Below, in pieces: positions 53,093-62,175 of a DNA stretch of 64,000 nucleotides. The stretch spans positions 124,001-188,000 of the forward strand of contig JAKPJZ010000250.1 of assembly GCA_029553955.1 (NCBI GenBank). The letters are read 5' to 3'. The notes under the pieces were generated by a model. It was not told where the DNA came from. It was given only the letters and a program-made list of their open reading frames with translations, and made no database searches. How positions within the stretch are numbered: the first letter of the stretch is position 1; each line of letters opens with the position of its first letter. This DNA comes from Chloroflexota bacterium. Its GTDB lineage: Bacteria > Chloroflexota > Anaerolineae > SpSt-313. A program made the position numbers and the translations under genes.

Positions 53093-53253
53093 GGGCTGGT
53101 GAGGCACATCGTCGACAGCGGGTGGCAGGCCCCACAATTGCCTTCACCCTGGCCTCTTCCGCGCCGTTGTGTATACTTCTGCAGGAAGGGGCGTGAGGAT
53201 GGCTATCTCACGCTGATGAAGGCGGCCGGTCCTCGCGCCGGCGGAGGTGAAGC

Positions 53254-53673
53254 ATGAAGCTCGAGATCGTCGGTGTCGGCCACTGCTACGGGCGCGACCG
53301 CTGGGCGCTGCGCGACCTCACGCTGACGCTGGGGCCGGGCGTGCTGGGGCCGCTCACCGCCATGGCCGTGAGAGGGCGGCCATTGGCGCTGGCGGCAGCG
53401 CTGGCGGGCCTGGGCTTTGTCGTGGCGCTGGCCGTGGCCTGTGGCGTGTGGACGGGCGGGCCGCGACTGTTCCAGGTGCTCTACATGCTGATCTGGTGGT
53501 CGCTCTACGCCGGCATCGGCAAGGACGTGCCTGCGTGGCTCGACCTGGCGGGCGTGTCGCACCATGGGCAAGAGCCCGCAAGCACCGCGCTGTATGTGCT
53601 GCTGACTGTGGCGCTGCTGGGCCTGGCTATGCAGCGATCACCGCTCGCTCCACGTCTTCCGGCAGCTCGATGA
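53254..53673 (+). pseudogene. Chimeric remnant of an ABC transporter
   Basis: Residues 1-32 (MKLEIVGVGHCYGRDRWALRDLTLTLGPGVLGPL) are the start of an ABC ATPase up to just before its Walker A loop. The rest is the end of a membrane subunit (RGRPLALAAALAGLGFVVALAVACGVW, FQVLYMLIWWSLYAG, ALYVLLTVALLGLAM). An internal deletion seems to have joined two operon genes. The last residues are antisense to the convergent gene at 53627, so the natural end is lost too. Confidence 0.7.
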
Positions 53674-53842
53674 AGGCGAAGTGACTTGCATGGAAGAGAT
53701 AGTCTTCGCCGCTCTCATCGATGACGCGGACAAAGCTGTCCTGGGCCGCACGTTCGTCGGGGATGACCTCGTAGATCTTTCTTGGGATCAGCGACGCTTC
53801 ATACCCCTTGTTGTCGATGCAGACGGCAAAGCGCTTTCTCAT
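53627..53842 (-). CDS. Small conserved-type hypothetical protein
   Basis: 71 residues (RFAVCIDNKGYEASLIPRKIYEVIPD...LRVIDESGEDYLFHASHFAFIELPE pattern). Proteins of this look are common as small accessory genes in Chloroflexota and cyanobacteria; the function is unknown. GGAG lies six bases before the ATG and overlaps the stop of the next small gene upstream, so the two are coupled. Confidence 0.75.
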   Translation of the reverse strand: MRKRFAVCIDNKGYEASLIPRKIYEVIPDERAAQDSFVRVIDESGEDYLFHASHFAFIELPEDVERAVIAA

Positions 53843-53851
53843 GGGCGTCTC

Positions 53852-53983
53852 CTATTTCAGGTATCGCTTGATCTTGATGTCCCTGCGACCCACACCATGG
53901 GCCTCATACCAGTGAAGCTCGACCCAGCAGGTTGCGCCATTCGGGAGTCTCACTTGCGCGATGCTCTTGAGCTTTGCTTTCAG
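53852..53983 (-). CDS. Tiny hypothetical gene missing from the ORF track
   Basis: About 43 residues reading KSIAQVRLPNGATCWVELHWYEAHGVGRRDIKIKRYLK. The pattern (LPNG...W-ELHWYEAHGxG...IKRxL) looks like a real small protein that accompanies the gene at 53627. No ATG is in frame; CTG 53983 or an internal GTG must be used, so the start is uncertain. Confidence 0.5.
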   Translation of the reverse strand: MKAKLKSIAQVRLPNGATCWVELHWYEAHGVGRRDIKIKRYLK

Positions 53984-54052
53984 TATGCATGAGGACCAAG
54001 AGCTCTGTCAACCGGGCTGTACGCTTTGCGCTACCCCGGTATGGGCCTTGAG

Positions 54053-54131
54053 GGGGTCTGGTGAGTTTGCCGGTGCGTCTGGCCGCCCCCCGCGGGGGCG
54101 GCCAGACGCACCGGCAAACTCACCAGACCCC
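54053..54131. repeat. Variable-arm palindrome P9
   Basis: 79 bases with a three-base CGC centre; the tips are GGGGTCTGGTGAG/CTCACCAGACCCC. CCGGG-type flanks lie on both sides. It occupies much of the 400-base gap before the PA14 gene. Confidence 0.92.
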
Positions 54132-54396
54132 TACCCGGGTGGGAGCCGGGCGGCAGCGGAGCGGAAAAGCCGGCCATGGCCCGGGCAGGCAGGATCTTGG
54201 ATGGGCCTCGCCGCGGGCGCGTGGACGCTGCGGTTCGCCGGCCGCGCCGATTGCGACGCAGCAAGCGCCGCAATGTGGAACCTATCTGCCATGTGTTGCG
54301 TCTATAGAGAAATGCTCCTTCAACACAATTCTCGCCAATGGCCATGGCTCCCTTGAAGGCCTATGGAATGGCCCGACACATCCAGGAGGTCACCCG

Positions 54397-56379
54397 ATGC
54401 CCCCTCACACTCTACTCCGCCGGATGGGCCTGCTGCTCTTGGCGCTGGCCGTTCTCGCCGCCATCCTCCCGCCTGGGGCCGTGCGCGCGGCGCCGCCGGT
54501 GCGCGGCGAGTACTTTGCCAACCGCGACCTGGCCGGCGAGCCTACGCTGGTGCGCGACGATGCGGCGATCGACTTCAACTGGGGCTACGGCTCGCCGGCG
54601 CCTGAGATCCCGCGCGACGATTTCTCGGTGCGCTGGACGCAGCAGGTAAGCCTGGCGACGGGCGGCAGCTACACCTTCTCGGCCACGTCCGACGACGGCA
54701 TTCGGGTCAAGGTCGACGATGCCCTGGTCATCGACCGTTGGCGCGACCAGTCGCCCACGACGACGACCGGCAGCATCGACCTGGCCGCTGGGGCGCACAC
54801 GGTGGTGGTCGAGTACTATGAGCGTGGCGGCACGGCGGTGGCGCGCGTGCGCTGGAGCCTGGGCACGGCGCCGGCGGGTGCAGTGCTGGTCGACGACGTG
54901 CAGCCCCAGTTCACGCGTGGCTACACCCTGGCCGGCTTTCAGACGGCGCGCTACGGCCAGGGGGGCCACCTCTTCTGGGTGTGGAATGATGCCAGCGTGC
55001 CCCGCTACTGGGGCCGCTGGACCCCCAAGCTGCCTGGCGCGGGCAACTATGAGGTGCAGGTCTTTATCCCCCGCTACTACTTTGGCACCACTGCGGCCCG
55101 CTACCGCATCTACCATAACGGCCGGCGCGACGACAAGGTCATCTCGCAGGCGGTCTACTATGACGAGTGGGTGAGCCTGGGCAGCTACTACTTTGCCGGC
55201 CAGGGCGCCGAGTATGTGCTGCTGGCGAGCAACACCGGCGAGCTTGGCGCCACGCGGCCGGTGGGCTATGACGCCGTGCGCTTTATCGGCGGCAGTGGCG
55301 GGTCGCCTGTGGAGGCCGTGCCCACGCCACCGCCCGGCCCGGCGGTGCAGATGCGGCGGCTGGCATCGCCCGAGTATGGCATCCAATGCTTCCTGTGGCT
55401 CAAGCCCGAGGTGGCCACGCGCGACCTGCAGATGGTAAAGCAGGCGGGGCTGGGCTGGGTCAAGCAGGGCGCCTCATGGCGCGATGTCGAGCCCAGCAAG
55501 GGCGCCTTCAACTGGGCACAACTCGACGATATCGCCAAGTGGACCGGCGAGCAGCGGCTCAACGTCATCCTGCGCCTTGACTTTCAGCCGCAGTGGGCCG
55601 GCGGCGGCTACCCCTCGAACGGTCCACCCGCCAACTATGCAGATTTCGGCGACTATTGCTACGCCGTGGCCAGCCGCTACAAGGGTCGCTTCCGCGCCTA
55701 TGAGATCTGGAACGAGCCCAACCTGGCCCGTGAGTGGGGCGGCCGTGCGCCCAACCCGGCCGAGTACGCCCGACTCCTGAAGGTGGCCTACCAGCGCATC
55801 AAGCAGGCCGACCCCGGGGCCATCGTCGTCTCGGCTGGCCTGACGCCCACCGGCACGAACAACGCCCAGGCCATGCCCGACGACGTCTACCTGGAGCGGC
55901 TGTACCAGGCCATGGGCGGCTCGAGCGCGGGCTACTTTGACGCACTCGGCGCGCATGCGCCAGGCTACAAGGCGCCGCCTGAGGCCAGCCCGGCCGAAGT
56001 GGCCGCCAACCCCAGCCTGGGCGGCCAGCGCTTCTTCTGCTTCCGCCGCGTCGAAGACCTGCGCGCCATCATGGTGCGCCATGGCGACAGCGGCAAGCAG
56101 GTGTTCATCACCGAGTTTGGCTGGACGAGCGATCCCATCCACCCCGAGTACGCCTGGCACCGGGTGAGCGAGCAGGAAAAGGCCGACTATCTCGTGCGCG
56201 CCTACCGCTACGCCAGAGAGCACTGGGCGCCCTGGATCGGCCTCATGTCGGCCATCTATATCGCCGACCCCTTCTGGGGCGAGCAGCAGGAGCAGTACTG
56301 GTGGGCCATCAGCGAGCCGGGCTATCCCGACTTTTTCGCGCGCCCGGCCTATGAGGCCCTCAAGGCCATGCCCAAATAG
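54397..56379 (+). CDS. Secreted PA14/golvesin-like/glycoside hydrolase protein
   Basis: 660 residues, exported (signal MGLLLLALAVLAAILPPGAVRA). A PA14 carbohydrate-binding domain spans about 30-170 (GEYFANRDLAGEPTLVRDD, SATSDDGIRVKVDD). A golvesin-C-like beta-sandwich follows (about 180-295, FWVWNDASVPRYWGRW). The rest is a TIM-barrel glycoside hydrolase of clan GH-A style, with acid/base Glu in YEIWNEPNL and nucleophile Glu in FITEFGW. GGAGGT precedes ATG 54397. Polysaccharide substrate unknown. Confidence 0.85.
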   Translation: MPPHTLLRRMGLLLLALAVLAAILPPGAVRAAPPVRGEYFANRDLAGEPTLVRDDAAIDFNWGYGSPAPEIPRDDFSVRWTQQVSLATGGSYTFSATSDDGIRVKVDDALVIDRWRDQSPTTTTGSIDLAAGAHTVVVEYYERGGTAVARVRWSLGTAPAGAVLVDDVQPQFTRGYTLAGFQTARYGQGGHLFWVWNDASVPRYWGRWTPKLPGAGNYEVQVFIPRYYFGTTAARYRIYHNGRRDDKVISQAVYYDEWVSLGSYYFAGQGAEYVLLASNTGELGATRPVGYDAVRFIGGSGGSPVEAVPTPPPGPAVQMRRLASPEYGIQCFLWLKPEVATRDLQMVKQAGLGWVKQGASWRDVEPSKGAFNWAQLDDIAKWTGEQRLNVILRLDFQPQWAGGGYPSNGPPANYADFGDYCYAVASRYKGRFRAYEIWNEPNLAREWGGRAPNPAEYARLLKVAYQRIKQADPGAIVVSAGLTPTGTNNAQAMPDDVYLERLYQAMGGSSAGYFDALGAHAPGYKAPPEASPAEVAANPSLGGQRFFCFRRVEDLRAIMVRHGDSGKQVFITEFGWTSDPIHPEYAWHRVSEQEKADYLVRAYRYAREHWAPWIGLMSAIYIADPFWGEQQEQYWWAISEPGYPDFFARPAYEALKAMPK

Positions 56380-56385
56380 CAGGGT

Positions 56386-56469
56386 GGGGGATTGGCGGGT
56401 TGGTCGCTGGCGCCGCCGGCTGCCCCGCGGGGCAGCCGGCGGCGCCAGCGACCAACCCGCCAATCCCCC
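56386..56469. repeat. Variable-arm palindrome P10
   Basis: Perfect 84-base palindrome centred on CCCCGCGGGG; the tips are GGGGGATTGGCGGG/CCCGCCAATCCCC. It starts seven bases after the hydrolase stop and is followed by the flank CACCGGGATAGCGCGGAGCG. Confidence 0.95.
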
Positions 56470-56594
56470 TCAAAGGGCTGCACCGGGATAGCGCGGAGCG
56501 CAGGGGCCGGTTTCTCCCCTGTGGCCGCAACCTGGAGCAGGCTGCTGCGTCTATCATCTATCAGCAACTCTGTACAGAGGAAGGACAAAGCCGC

Positions 56595-58673
56595 ATGGCG
56601 TGGAGATCAGGGATGCGCGGGGCGCTGCTGGCGCTCGTCGTCACTGGCCTACTGCTGGCGTGCAGCCGGCCAGGCACGGCGACGCCGGGGGCGGAACCGG
56701 CGAACGCGGCCTCACCGGCGCTGCCTTCGGCGTCGGCCACGCCTGAGACGCCGGCAACCGCCACGCCGGCCATCCCCAGCGGGGCCGCCATGCGCTTCGA
56801 GGTGCTGGGGCAGACCGGCGGTGAGATCGGCTGCGTGGCGACGCAGGACCACACCGTCTACCTAGGCATTGGGCCGCGGCTGGTGGCGCTCGACGTAACC
56901 GACCCGGCGCAGCCGAGGCTGCTGGGCGAGATGATGCCAGGCACCGCGCGCATCACGCTGCTCGCGGTGGCCGGCGCGTATGCCTGCGTGGCCGATGTGG
57001 AGGGCCGGGTGCACGTCGTCGCCATAGGCGACGCGGCCCGGCTGCAGCGCGTCGCCTCGTTTGCCGCGCCCAGCCCGCTGCACGAGCTGGCGCTGGCCGG
57101 CGGCCGCCTCTACCTGGCGAGCTATGCGGGCGTCTACATCTACGATCTGCGCGATCCAACCCATCCCCCGCAGGTGGCGTTCTACGACACGCCAGGGCAG
57201 GCCGAGCGGTTGCTCGTGAGCGATGGCCTGGCCTTTGTCACCGTGGGCGCCTACAGCGGCTATCCCTTCCGTGGGCTGCACATTGTCAGCGTGGCCGAGC
57301 CGGGCGCGCCGCGCGAGGTGGCCGTGTATGGCCGCGAGCCTGGCGATGGCGGCTGGTCGACGGTGGCCGCGGGCCTCAAGGGCCATTATGCCTACGTCAC
57401 AGCGGGCGGCGGCGAGCTGCGCGTGCTCGACGTGGCCGACCCGGCGCACCCCGTTGAGGTCGGCACCTACCCCACCGGCGGCCAGGCGTTCCCGCTGGCG
57501 GCGACCGAGACGCGGCTGACCCTGGCCGTCGACGACGGCGTGCTGCTGTTTGATGTGAGCGACGCCGCCCGGCCGCGGCAGGTGGCGCGGCTCCGGCTGC
57601 CCAGCGCCGGCTGGCTCGCGGCGGCGGCAGGCGATCTGGCCTACACCGTAGAGCGCCGGCCGGCGGGGCACGAGGTCGGCAGCGGCAGCTACCTCAGCAT
57701 GCTGCACATCGTCGACCTCGCCGGCGCGCGGGGCCCCACAGAAACCGGGCGTTTTGACGCCGTCTCGCCGATGGGTTGGTCATCCAACGCGCAGGCCAGG
57801 CAACTGGTGGCGCTGGGGTCGCGGCTCTATGCGGCGGCCGATGCGGCCGGCCTGCGCATCCTCGACGTGGCCGATGTGGCGCGGCCGCGGCTCGCCGGCG
57901 TGAGCGCCGCATCGGGCTTTTTCTACGACGTGGCGGTGACCCCGGCGGACCCTGCGACGGGCCGCAGCTATGCGCTGGTGGCCGATGGCTCGCTGGCCCA
58001 GGCTGAGCAGCCGGGCCTGCGCCTGTTCGACGTCACCGACCCGGCCAAGGTCGCCTCGGTTGGGTTCTACGACTCGCCGGGGAACGCCATGGGGGTGGCC
58101 GTCGCCGGGCATTACGCCTACCTGGCCGATGGGGCGCGGGGCCTGCGCGTTGTCGACATCGCCGACCCGGCGCAGCCGGTGGAGGTTGGCGCGTGCGAGT
58201 GGCCGGGCTTTGCCCAGCGGGTCGCGCTGGCGGGGCACTATGCCTGCGTGGCCGACGCTGCCGAGGGCCTGCGCATCGTCGACGTGGCCGACCCGGCGCA
58301 CCCCAGCGAGGTCGCCGCCTTTGACGACGGCGACCACGCCACCGGCATCGCCATGGCCGGCGACGTGGCCTATCTGGCGACGGCGACGGGCGTGCGCATC
58401 GTGGGGCTGGCCGACGCGGCGCAGCCGGTGGAGTTGGCCCGCATCCCGCTGCCGTCGCCGCTCAAGCTGGCCGTGAGCGGCACACTCCTCTGCGTGGCCA
58501 GCGATCAGACGCTGCGCGCCTACGACGTGACAGACCCGGCGCACCCGCAGGAAGTGGCCTCGCTCGCCCTACGCGACGATCGCATCGAGGCCGTGGCCGT
58601 GGCAGGCGCCGAGGTGTACTTGGCGGCGAACCGCTGCGGCCTGTGGACCTTGCGCCTTGCCGGCACATCGTAG
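56595..58673 (+). CDS. LVIVD-repeat beta-propeller lipoprotein
   Basis: 692 residues from ATG 56595. The lipobox is LALVVTGLLLAC, followed by a Thr/Pro linker. At least nine LVIVD-type units follow, each like LRVVDIADPAQPVEVGACEW or LRIVDVADPAHPSEVAAFDD with a YAYLAD turn, forming one or two propellers. Such proteins are surface exposed and often work with polysaccharide or adhesion partners. It lies beside the PA14/glycoside hydrolase, consistent with joint action on glycans. Confidence 0.85.
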   Translation: MAWRSGMRGALLALVVTGLLLACSRPGTATPGAEPANAASPALPSASATPETPATATPAIPSGAAMRFEVLGQTGGEIGCVATQDHTVYLGIGPRLVALDVTDPAQPRLLGEMMPGTARITLLAVAGAYACVADVEGRVHVVAIGDAARLQRVASFAAPSPLHELALAGGRLYLASYAGVYIYDLRDPTHPPQVAFYDTPGQAERLLVSDGLAFVTVGAYSGYPFRGLHIVSVAEPGAPREVAVYGREPGDGGWSTVAAGLKGHYAYVTAGGGELRVLDVADPAHPVEVGTYPTGGQAFPLAATETRLTLAVDDGVLLFDVSDAARPRQVARLRLPSAGWLAAAAGDLAYTVERRPAGHEVGSGSYLSMLHIVDLAGARGPTETGRFDAVSPMGWSSNAQARQLVALGSRLYAAADAAGLRILDVADVARPRLAGVSAASGFFYDVAVTPADPATGRSYALVADGSLAQAEQPGLRLFDVTDPAKVASVGFYDSPGNAMGVAVAGHYAYLADGARGLRVVDIADPAQPVEVGACEWPGFAQRVALAGHYACVADAAEGLRIVDVADPAHPSEVAAFDDGDHATGIAMAGDVAYLATATGVRIVGLADAAQPVELARIPLPSPLKLAVSGTLLCVASDQTLRAYDVTDPAHPQEVASLALRDDRIEAVAVAGAEVYLAANRCGLWTLRLAGTS

Positions 58674-58748
58674 GGGCGAGGTCACCTCGCCCCTCACTGC
58701 AGAGACGCAGAGGGCGCGTGGGGCGAGGTCACCTCGCCCCTACGATGT
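58664..58748. terminator. Inverted repeat between convergent genes
   Basis: ACATCGTAGGGGCGAGGTCA and its reverse complement enclose a CGCAGAG fragment. The site lies between the converging ends at 58673 and 58763 and may end both transcripts. The stop codon TAG lies inside it. Confidence 0.5.
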
Positions 58749-58762
58749 GATTCCTTCAGTGG

Positions 58763-59176
58763 TCAGCTTGGCTGGGCAGCGGTGACCGACTGGACCTTCT
58801 TGACCGACTCGGGCGTGAGCTTGAAGGCGATGGAGCGGATCAAGCTGCCGTCGAGCACGGTGCGCACCTGTGCCTGCAGCGGGTCGATGCCCATCTCCTC
58901 AAAGCGGTCCGACACGAGGCGCGCGTTCCAATTGACCTCGTTGCCCGACGCCTGCCAGTCGCGGGCGGTGATGTTCAGGTGTTCGGCCATCAGCTCGCCC
59001 AGCCATTTCTCGATCTCGCCGCGCCCATTGTAGACCTGCTTGGGCGAGCGCGGCAGCGGGGGCTCGAAGCTGAGGATGGCGCTCTCGTCGAGCATGCGTA
59101 GGACCTCGTCCGTCTCGTGGCGGTTCACAGCGTCGACAAAGCTCTTGACGATGGAAACCGTATCCGGCAGTTGCAT
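58763..59176 (-). CDS. SnoaL/NTF2-like protein
   Basis: 137 residues of the cone-shaped NTF2-like fold (VSIVKSFVDAVNRHETDEVLRMLDESAILSFEP, YNGRGEIEKWLGELM). ATG 59176 has GGAGGAGGGG just upstream. Members act as cyclases, isomerases or ligand-binding proteins; no active site can be assigned. It is downstream of a related gene on the same strand. Confidence 0.82.
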   Translation of the reverse strand: MQLPDTVSIVKSFVDAVNRHETDEVLRMLDESAILSFEPPLPRSPKQVYNGRGEIEKWLGELMAEHLNITARDWQASGNEVNWNARLVSDRFEEMGIDPLQAQVRTVLDGSLIRSIAFKLTPESVKKVQSVTAAQPS

Positions 59177-59238
59177 GCCCCTCCTCCTCGCGAGAGATAT
59201 GCGCTGGGGCAGCCAAAGTGCCCCAGCGCAGCGATCGC

Positions 59239-59679
59239 TCAGCGCACGGTCGACACCATCAGGCGCTCGGGGATGGCGCCAAGCTGCTGTAGCAGGCCCA
59301 GGTGGTCTTGGCTGCTCCAGCGCTCCAAGATCTTGCCGCTGGCGACGCGGAAGATAGCCATAGCCTGCCACGACACCTGCATCCCCGTCGGCGAGATGCC
59401 CATGAACTCGCCCTTCTGGGTGCCTCGGATGGTAGAGCGCATGGCGACCTTGTCGCCCTCGGCGACCATCTCTTCGATGTTGACGTGCAGGTCGGGGAAA
59501 GCACTACGGAAGTTGCGAGCGAACTCGATGGCGCCCATCGGGCCGGTGGCCTGCCCAGGCGTCGGGTTGTGGTCCACAAAGCTGGGTGCCAGCACTTCGT
59601 CGATCACCGCCAGATTGCCCTTGTTGAAGGTCTCGTCGATGTAGCGATGGACAGTCTCCTTGTTCTGCACAGCCGACAT
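59239..59679 (-). CDS. SnoaL-like ester cyclase family protein
   Basis: 146 residues matching the ester-cyclase/SnoaL pattern: ETVHRYIDETFNKGNLAVIDEVLAPSFVDHNP, then AFPDLHVNIEEMVAEGDKVAMRSTIRGTQKGEFMGISPTG and GKILERWSSQDHLGLLQQLG. The His-Asn and Asp pattern of this subfamily is present, but substrates are generally unknown. It is 62 bases from the next SnoaL gene, and the two probably form an operon. Confidence 0.85.
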   Translation of the reverse strand: MSAVQNKETVHRYIDETFNKGNLAVIDEVLAPSFVDHNPTPGQATGPMGAIEFARNFRSAFPDLHVNIEEMVAEGDKVAMRSTIRGTQKGEFMGISPTGMQVSWQAMAIFRVASGKILERWSSQDHLGLLQQLGAIPERLMVSTVR

Positions 59680-59768
59680 GGCGACACTCCTCTCCTCTAT
59701 CTAGCAATTGGGGTGGGCATGACGCCACCCTATCGGCGGAGCAGCACGAACCATGCCTTGGGGCGCTA

Positions 59769-60809
59769 TCACGTGTCGTCGAGCAGGCCGTGCAGGTCCA
59801 CCGTCACCTGGCCTGTCTCGTCGGTATGGATGCGATTCTCGCGCTCCAGCCAGGCTACAGCCTCTTCGTAGCGTCCGTCGACGATCAACTGCGCAAAACT
59901 CGAGCCCGCTTCACCGCGGGGGGCCTCCGCGGCGCCGGCGCGGCCGAAGCGCGGCCGCACATCGCCGGCCAGGTCGCGCAAGGCCTGTTGGCGCATCTCG
60001 GCCAGCCGTTCATCCTCTGCGGTCCAGCCCTCCAGCAGGGCCACCGTGCCCAGCCCGGCATCGACAAAGCGCCCGTCCTCGGCCAGGATGGCGAGCAGCG
60101 GGTCCGGCGCAATCGGTTCGGCGTAGACCCCGGCCGCAATCAAGAGCGGCGCCAGGCGATCGACCAGGATCTCGCCCCCGGCCGCGCGTATCGCCTGCTC
60201 GGCGTGGTCGGCCACCTGATGGTTGCGCTGCGCGATGGCCTGCTCGTCGCGCCGCAGCCGGCATTGCAGGTCGCCCACATAGTTGCGAGCCTCCACATCG
60301 GCCACGCCGATGAGCAGGTCGTCGCCCGGCTGGGCGCCCACCTCGTCGAGCCAACGCCACAAGTCCGGCCCGGCGGTCAGGCCCCAACGGCCCATGAGGC
60401 GGAAGTGGCGCTGCAGCCTGGCCTGGACCCCGCCGGGCAAGAGCAGGGTCGCCGGGCGCGTCTCCTGCTTGCGCTGTGCTTCCACCCAGCCGGGCCACAG
60501 CGCCGTCATGAGCTCGGGGCTCAGCTCGATGAACCCCTGGACCTGCGTCTCCTCGGGCAGTGGCTGGCGGAAGCGGTTGCCCTCGAGCAGATGGGGCAGG
60601 TAGCCATAATGCGCGCCACCCAGCGGCACGATCAGGTTCGATTGCTCCACGATGCGCTGCACCAATGCCCTGGGGTTGGCAGCATGGATGGGCTCCAGGC
60701 GCTGCATGCCGGCCACGATCTCGGCGATGGTCAGGGGCCGGCGCGCATCGCGCACGACGTGGTGCACGAGCTCGGGATACTCTGCGCCGTTCCCTCGGTG
60801 CGGCATCAA
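59769..60809 (-). CDS. Winged-helix (HARE-HTH-like) protein, paralogue 2
   Basis: 346 residues. The N-terminus LVHHVVRDARRPLTIAEIVAGMQRLEPIHAANPRALVQRIVEQ resembles HARE-HTH winged helices. The tract YGYLPHLLEGNRFRQPL...ALWPGWVEAQR is shared with the upstream gene. A second helical domain follows (DDLLIGVADVEARNYVGDL..., DPLLAILAEDGRFVDAGLGTVALLEGW), then a tail of about 60 residues. It overlaps the upstream gene by four bases (ATGA). Function unknown; DNA or RNA binding is inferred. Confidence 0.6.
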   Translation of the reverse strand: MMPHRGNGAEYPELVHHVVRDARRPLTIAEIVAGMQRLEPIHAANPRALVQRIVEQSNLIVPLGGAHYGYLPHLLEGNRFRQPLPEETQVQGFIELSPELMTALWPGWVEAQRKQETRPATLLLPGGVQARLQRHFRLMGRWGLTAGPDLWRWLDEVGAQPGDDLLIGVADVEARNYVGDLQCRLRRDEQAIAQRNHQVADHAEQAIRAAGGEILVDRLAPLLIAAGVYAEPIAPDPLLAILAEDGRFVDAGLGTVALLEGWTAEDERLAEMRQQALRDLAGDVRPRFGRAGAAEAPRGEAGSSFAQLIVDGRYEEAVAWLERENRIHTDETGQVTVDLHGLLDDT

Positions 60810-61714
60810 AAGTCTTCTTCGTCGTGGCCTGCGGGGACCTCGACCAGTTCTGGGGTTACGCCGCCGGGCACTGTGGAGTCCACCTCCGTCGCCAGCCGGC
60901 GCGCGTCGACCGTCTCTGTTGGATAGCCGGGCCAGCGATCGGCGAGGGCCACCATGTCGAGCCCAGCATCCGCAAAGCGGGGGTCGTTGGCCAGGATCAT
61001 CGCCAGCGGGTCGGGCGGCACTGGGTGGCGATAGGAGCCAAGCCCGACCAGGCGCACGGCCAGATTGCTGAGGATGACCGCATCGTGGGCGGCCTTGAGG
61101 AGCACCTCTGCCTGGTCGGCAAGCAGCAGGTTGCGCTCGGCGATGGCGTGCTCGTCGCGATCGCTCTTGGGGGCCAGGCGCACGCCATAGCGGCGCTCCT
61201 CGGCATCGAGGATATCGAAGATAAGCTCATCGCCGGTGTGCGGGTCGAGGCCCTCGAGCCAGCGCCAGAATTCGGCGTCTGCCCGCATGCCCCAGCCTTC
61301 CACCTCGCGATAGACCTGGATGGCCCTCGCGCCGTCGCGGCCATGGAGCCGCAGGAAGGCCGGGCCATCGTCGCGCCGCTTGGCGATCTCAAAGGTTGCC
61401 GGCCACAGCGCCGTGACGATTTCCGGCCCCAGCAGGAACAGGTCGCGCTGCAGCGCGCCGCGCTCGATGGGGTGGCGGAAGCGATTGCCCTCGAGCAGGT
61501 AGGGCAGGTAGCCGTAGCGGTTGTCGGTTGTAGGCTGGACGAGGAACATCTGGCTGATGGCCTTGCGCATGGTGTTCTTGGGGTTGGCGCTGTGCACCGG
61601 GGCCAGTTCCTGCACCCCGGCCAGGATCTCCTCCACGGTCAGCGGCCTGCGCGCCTCACGCAAGACGCGCAGCACCAGGTCCGTCGTGCTCCGCGCGGTC
61701 ACTCTTTGAGCCAT
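60806..61714 (-). CDS. Winged-helix (HARE-HTH-like) protein, paralogue 1
   Basis: 302 residues from ATG 61714, with GGAGG about ten bases upstream; ATG 61732 adds six residues. N-terminal LVLRVLREARRPLTVEEILAGVQELAPVHSANPKNTMRKAISQ is followed by RYGYLPYLLEGNRFRHPI and a middle domain ending in DPLAMILANDPRFADAGLDMVALADRW. About 40% alike to its neighbour by eye. The tandem pair is translationally coupled and may act as a heterodimer. No catalytic motif is seen. Confidence 0.6.
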   Translation of the reverse strand: MAQRVTARSTTDLVLRVLREARRPLTVEEILAGVQELAPVHSANPKNTMRKAISQMFLVQPTTDNRYGYLPYLLEGNRFRHPIERGALQRDLFLLGPEIVTALWPATFEIAKRRDDGPAFLRLHGRDGARAIQVYREVEGWGMRADAEFWRWLEGLDPHTGDELIFDILDAEERRYGVRLAPKSDRDEHAIAERNLLLADQAEVLLKAAHDAVILSNLAVRLVGLGSYRHPVPPDPLAMILANDPRFADAGLDMVALADRWPGYPTETVDARRLATEVDSTVPGGVTPELVEVPAGHDEEDF

Positions 61715-61973
61715 AGCGACGTTATCCTCCATCGTGAGTGTCGTGGCAGCAGACGAACTGCTCGCCGACGAGTTGGTCTTTTTCTATACCAGCAAGGTTC
61801 GGGCCACAAGCGCAAGGATTTAAGGAATGGCCGCTGCAGACTTGACTGCATCTTGCACTTGCTAAAGTGTGTGAAACATAGTATCATGCGCCTCGTTGTT
61901 AGCTGCATGTTCTCCCGATCCGGGTAGCTGCCGGCCGATCCGCTGTGCTTCGACCCGGCGCGGGGGTCCGGAA

Positions 61974-62047
61974 GGGGGAATCGGCGGGGTGGCTGAGCCA
62001 TGGCCGCCCACGGGCGGCCATGGCTCAGCCAACCCGCCGATTCCCCC
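61974..62047. repeat. Variable-arm palindrome P11
   Basis: 74 bases with a mismatched AC centre and one further G-A mismatch; the tips are GGGGGAATCGGCGG/CCGCCGATTCCCCC. It lies between divergent genes, flanked by CCGG...GTGCTTCG and GTGTGCGAAGC motifs. The 460-base gap contains nothing else clear. Confidence 0.9.
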
Positions 62048-62175
62048 CCTAAGGGGTTCCGTTCCGGTCGTGTGCGAAGCGAAGCCCGGATGGCAAGCCA
62101 CGACCGGCACGTATCGTTGCAGCATGAGGCGGCGTAAGCCACAGATGGCGCATCGTCCAGGGAGGGGAGGCACCG

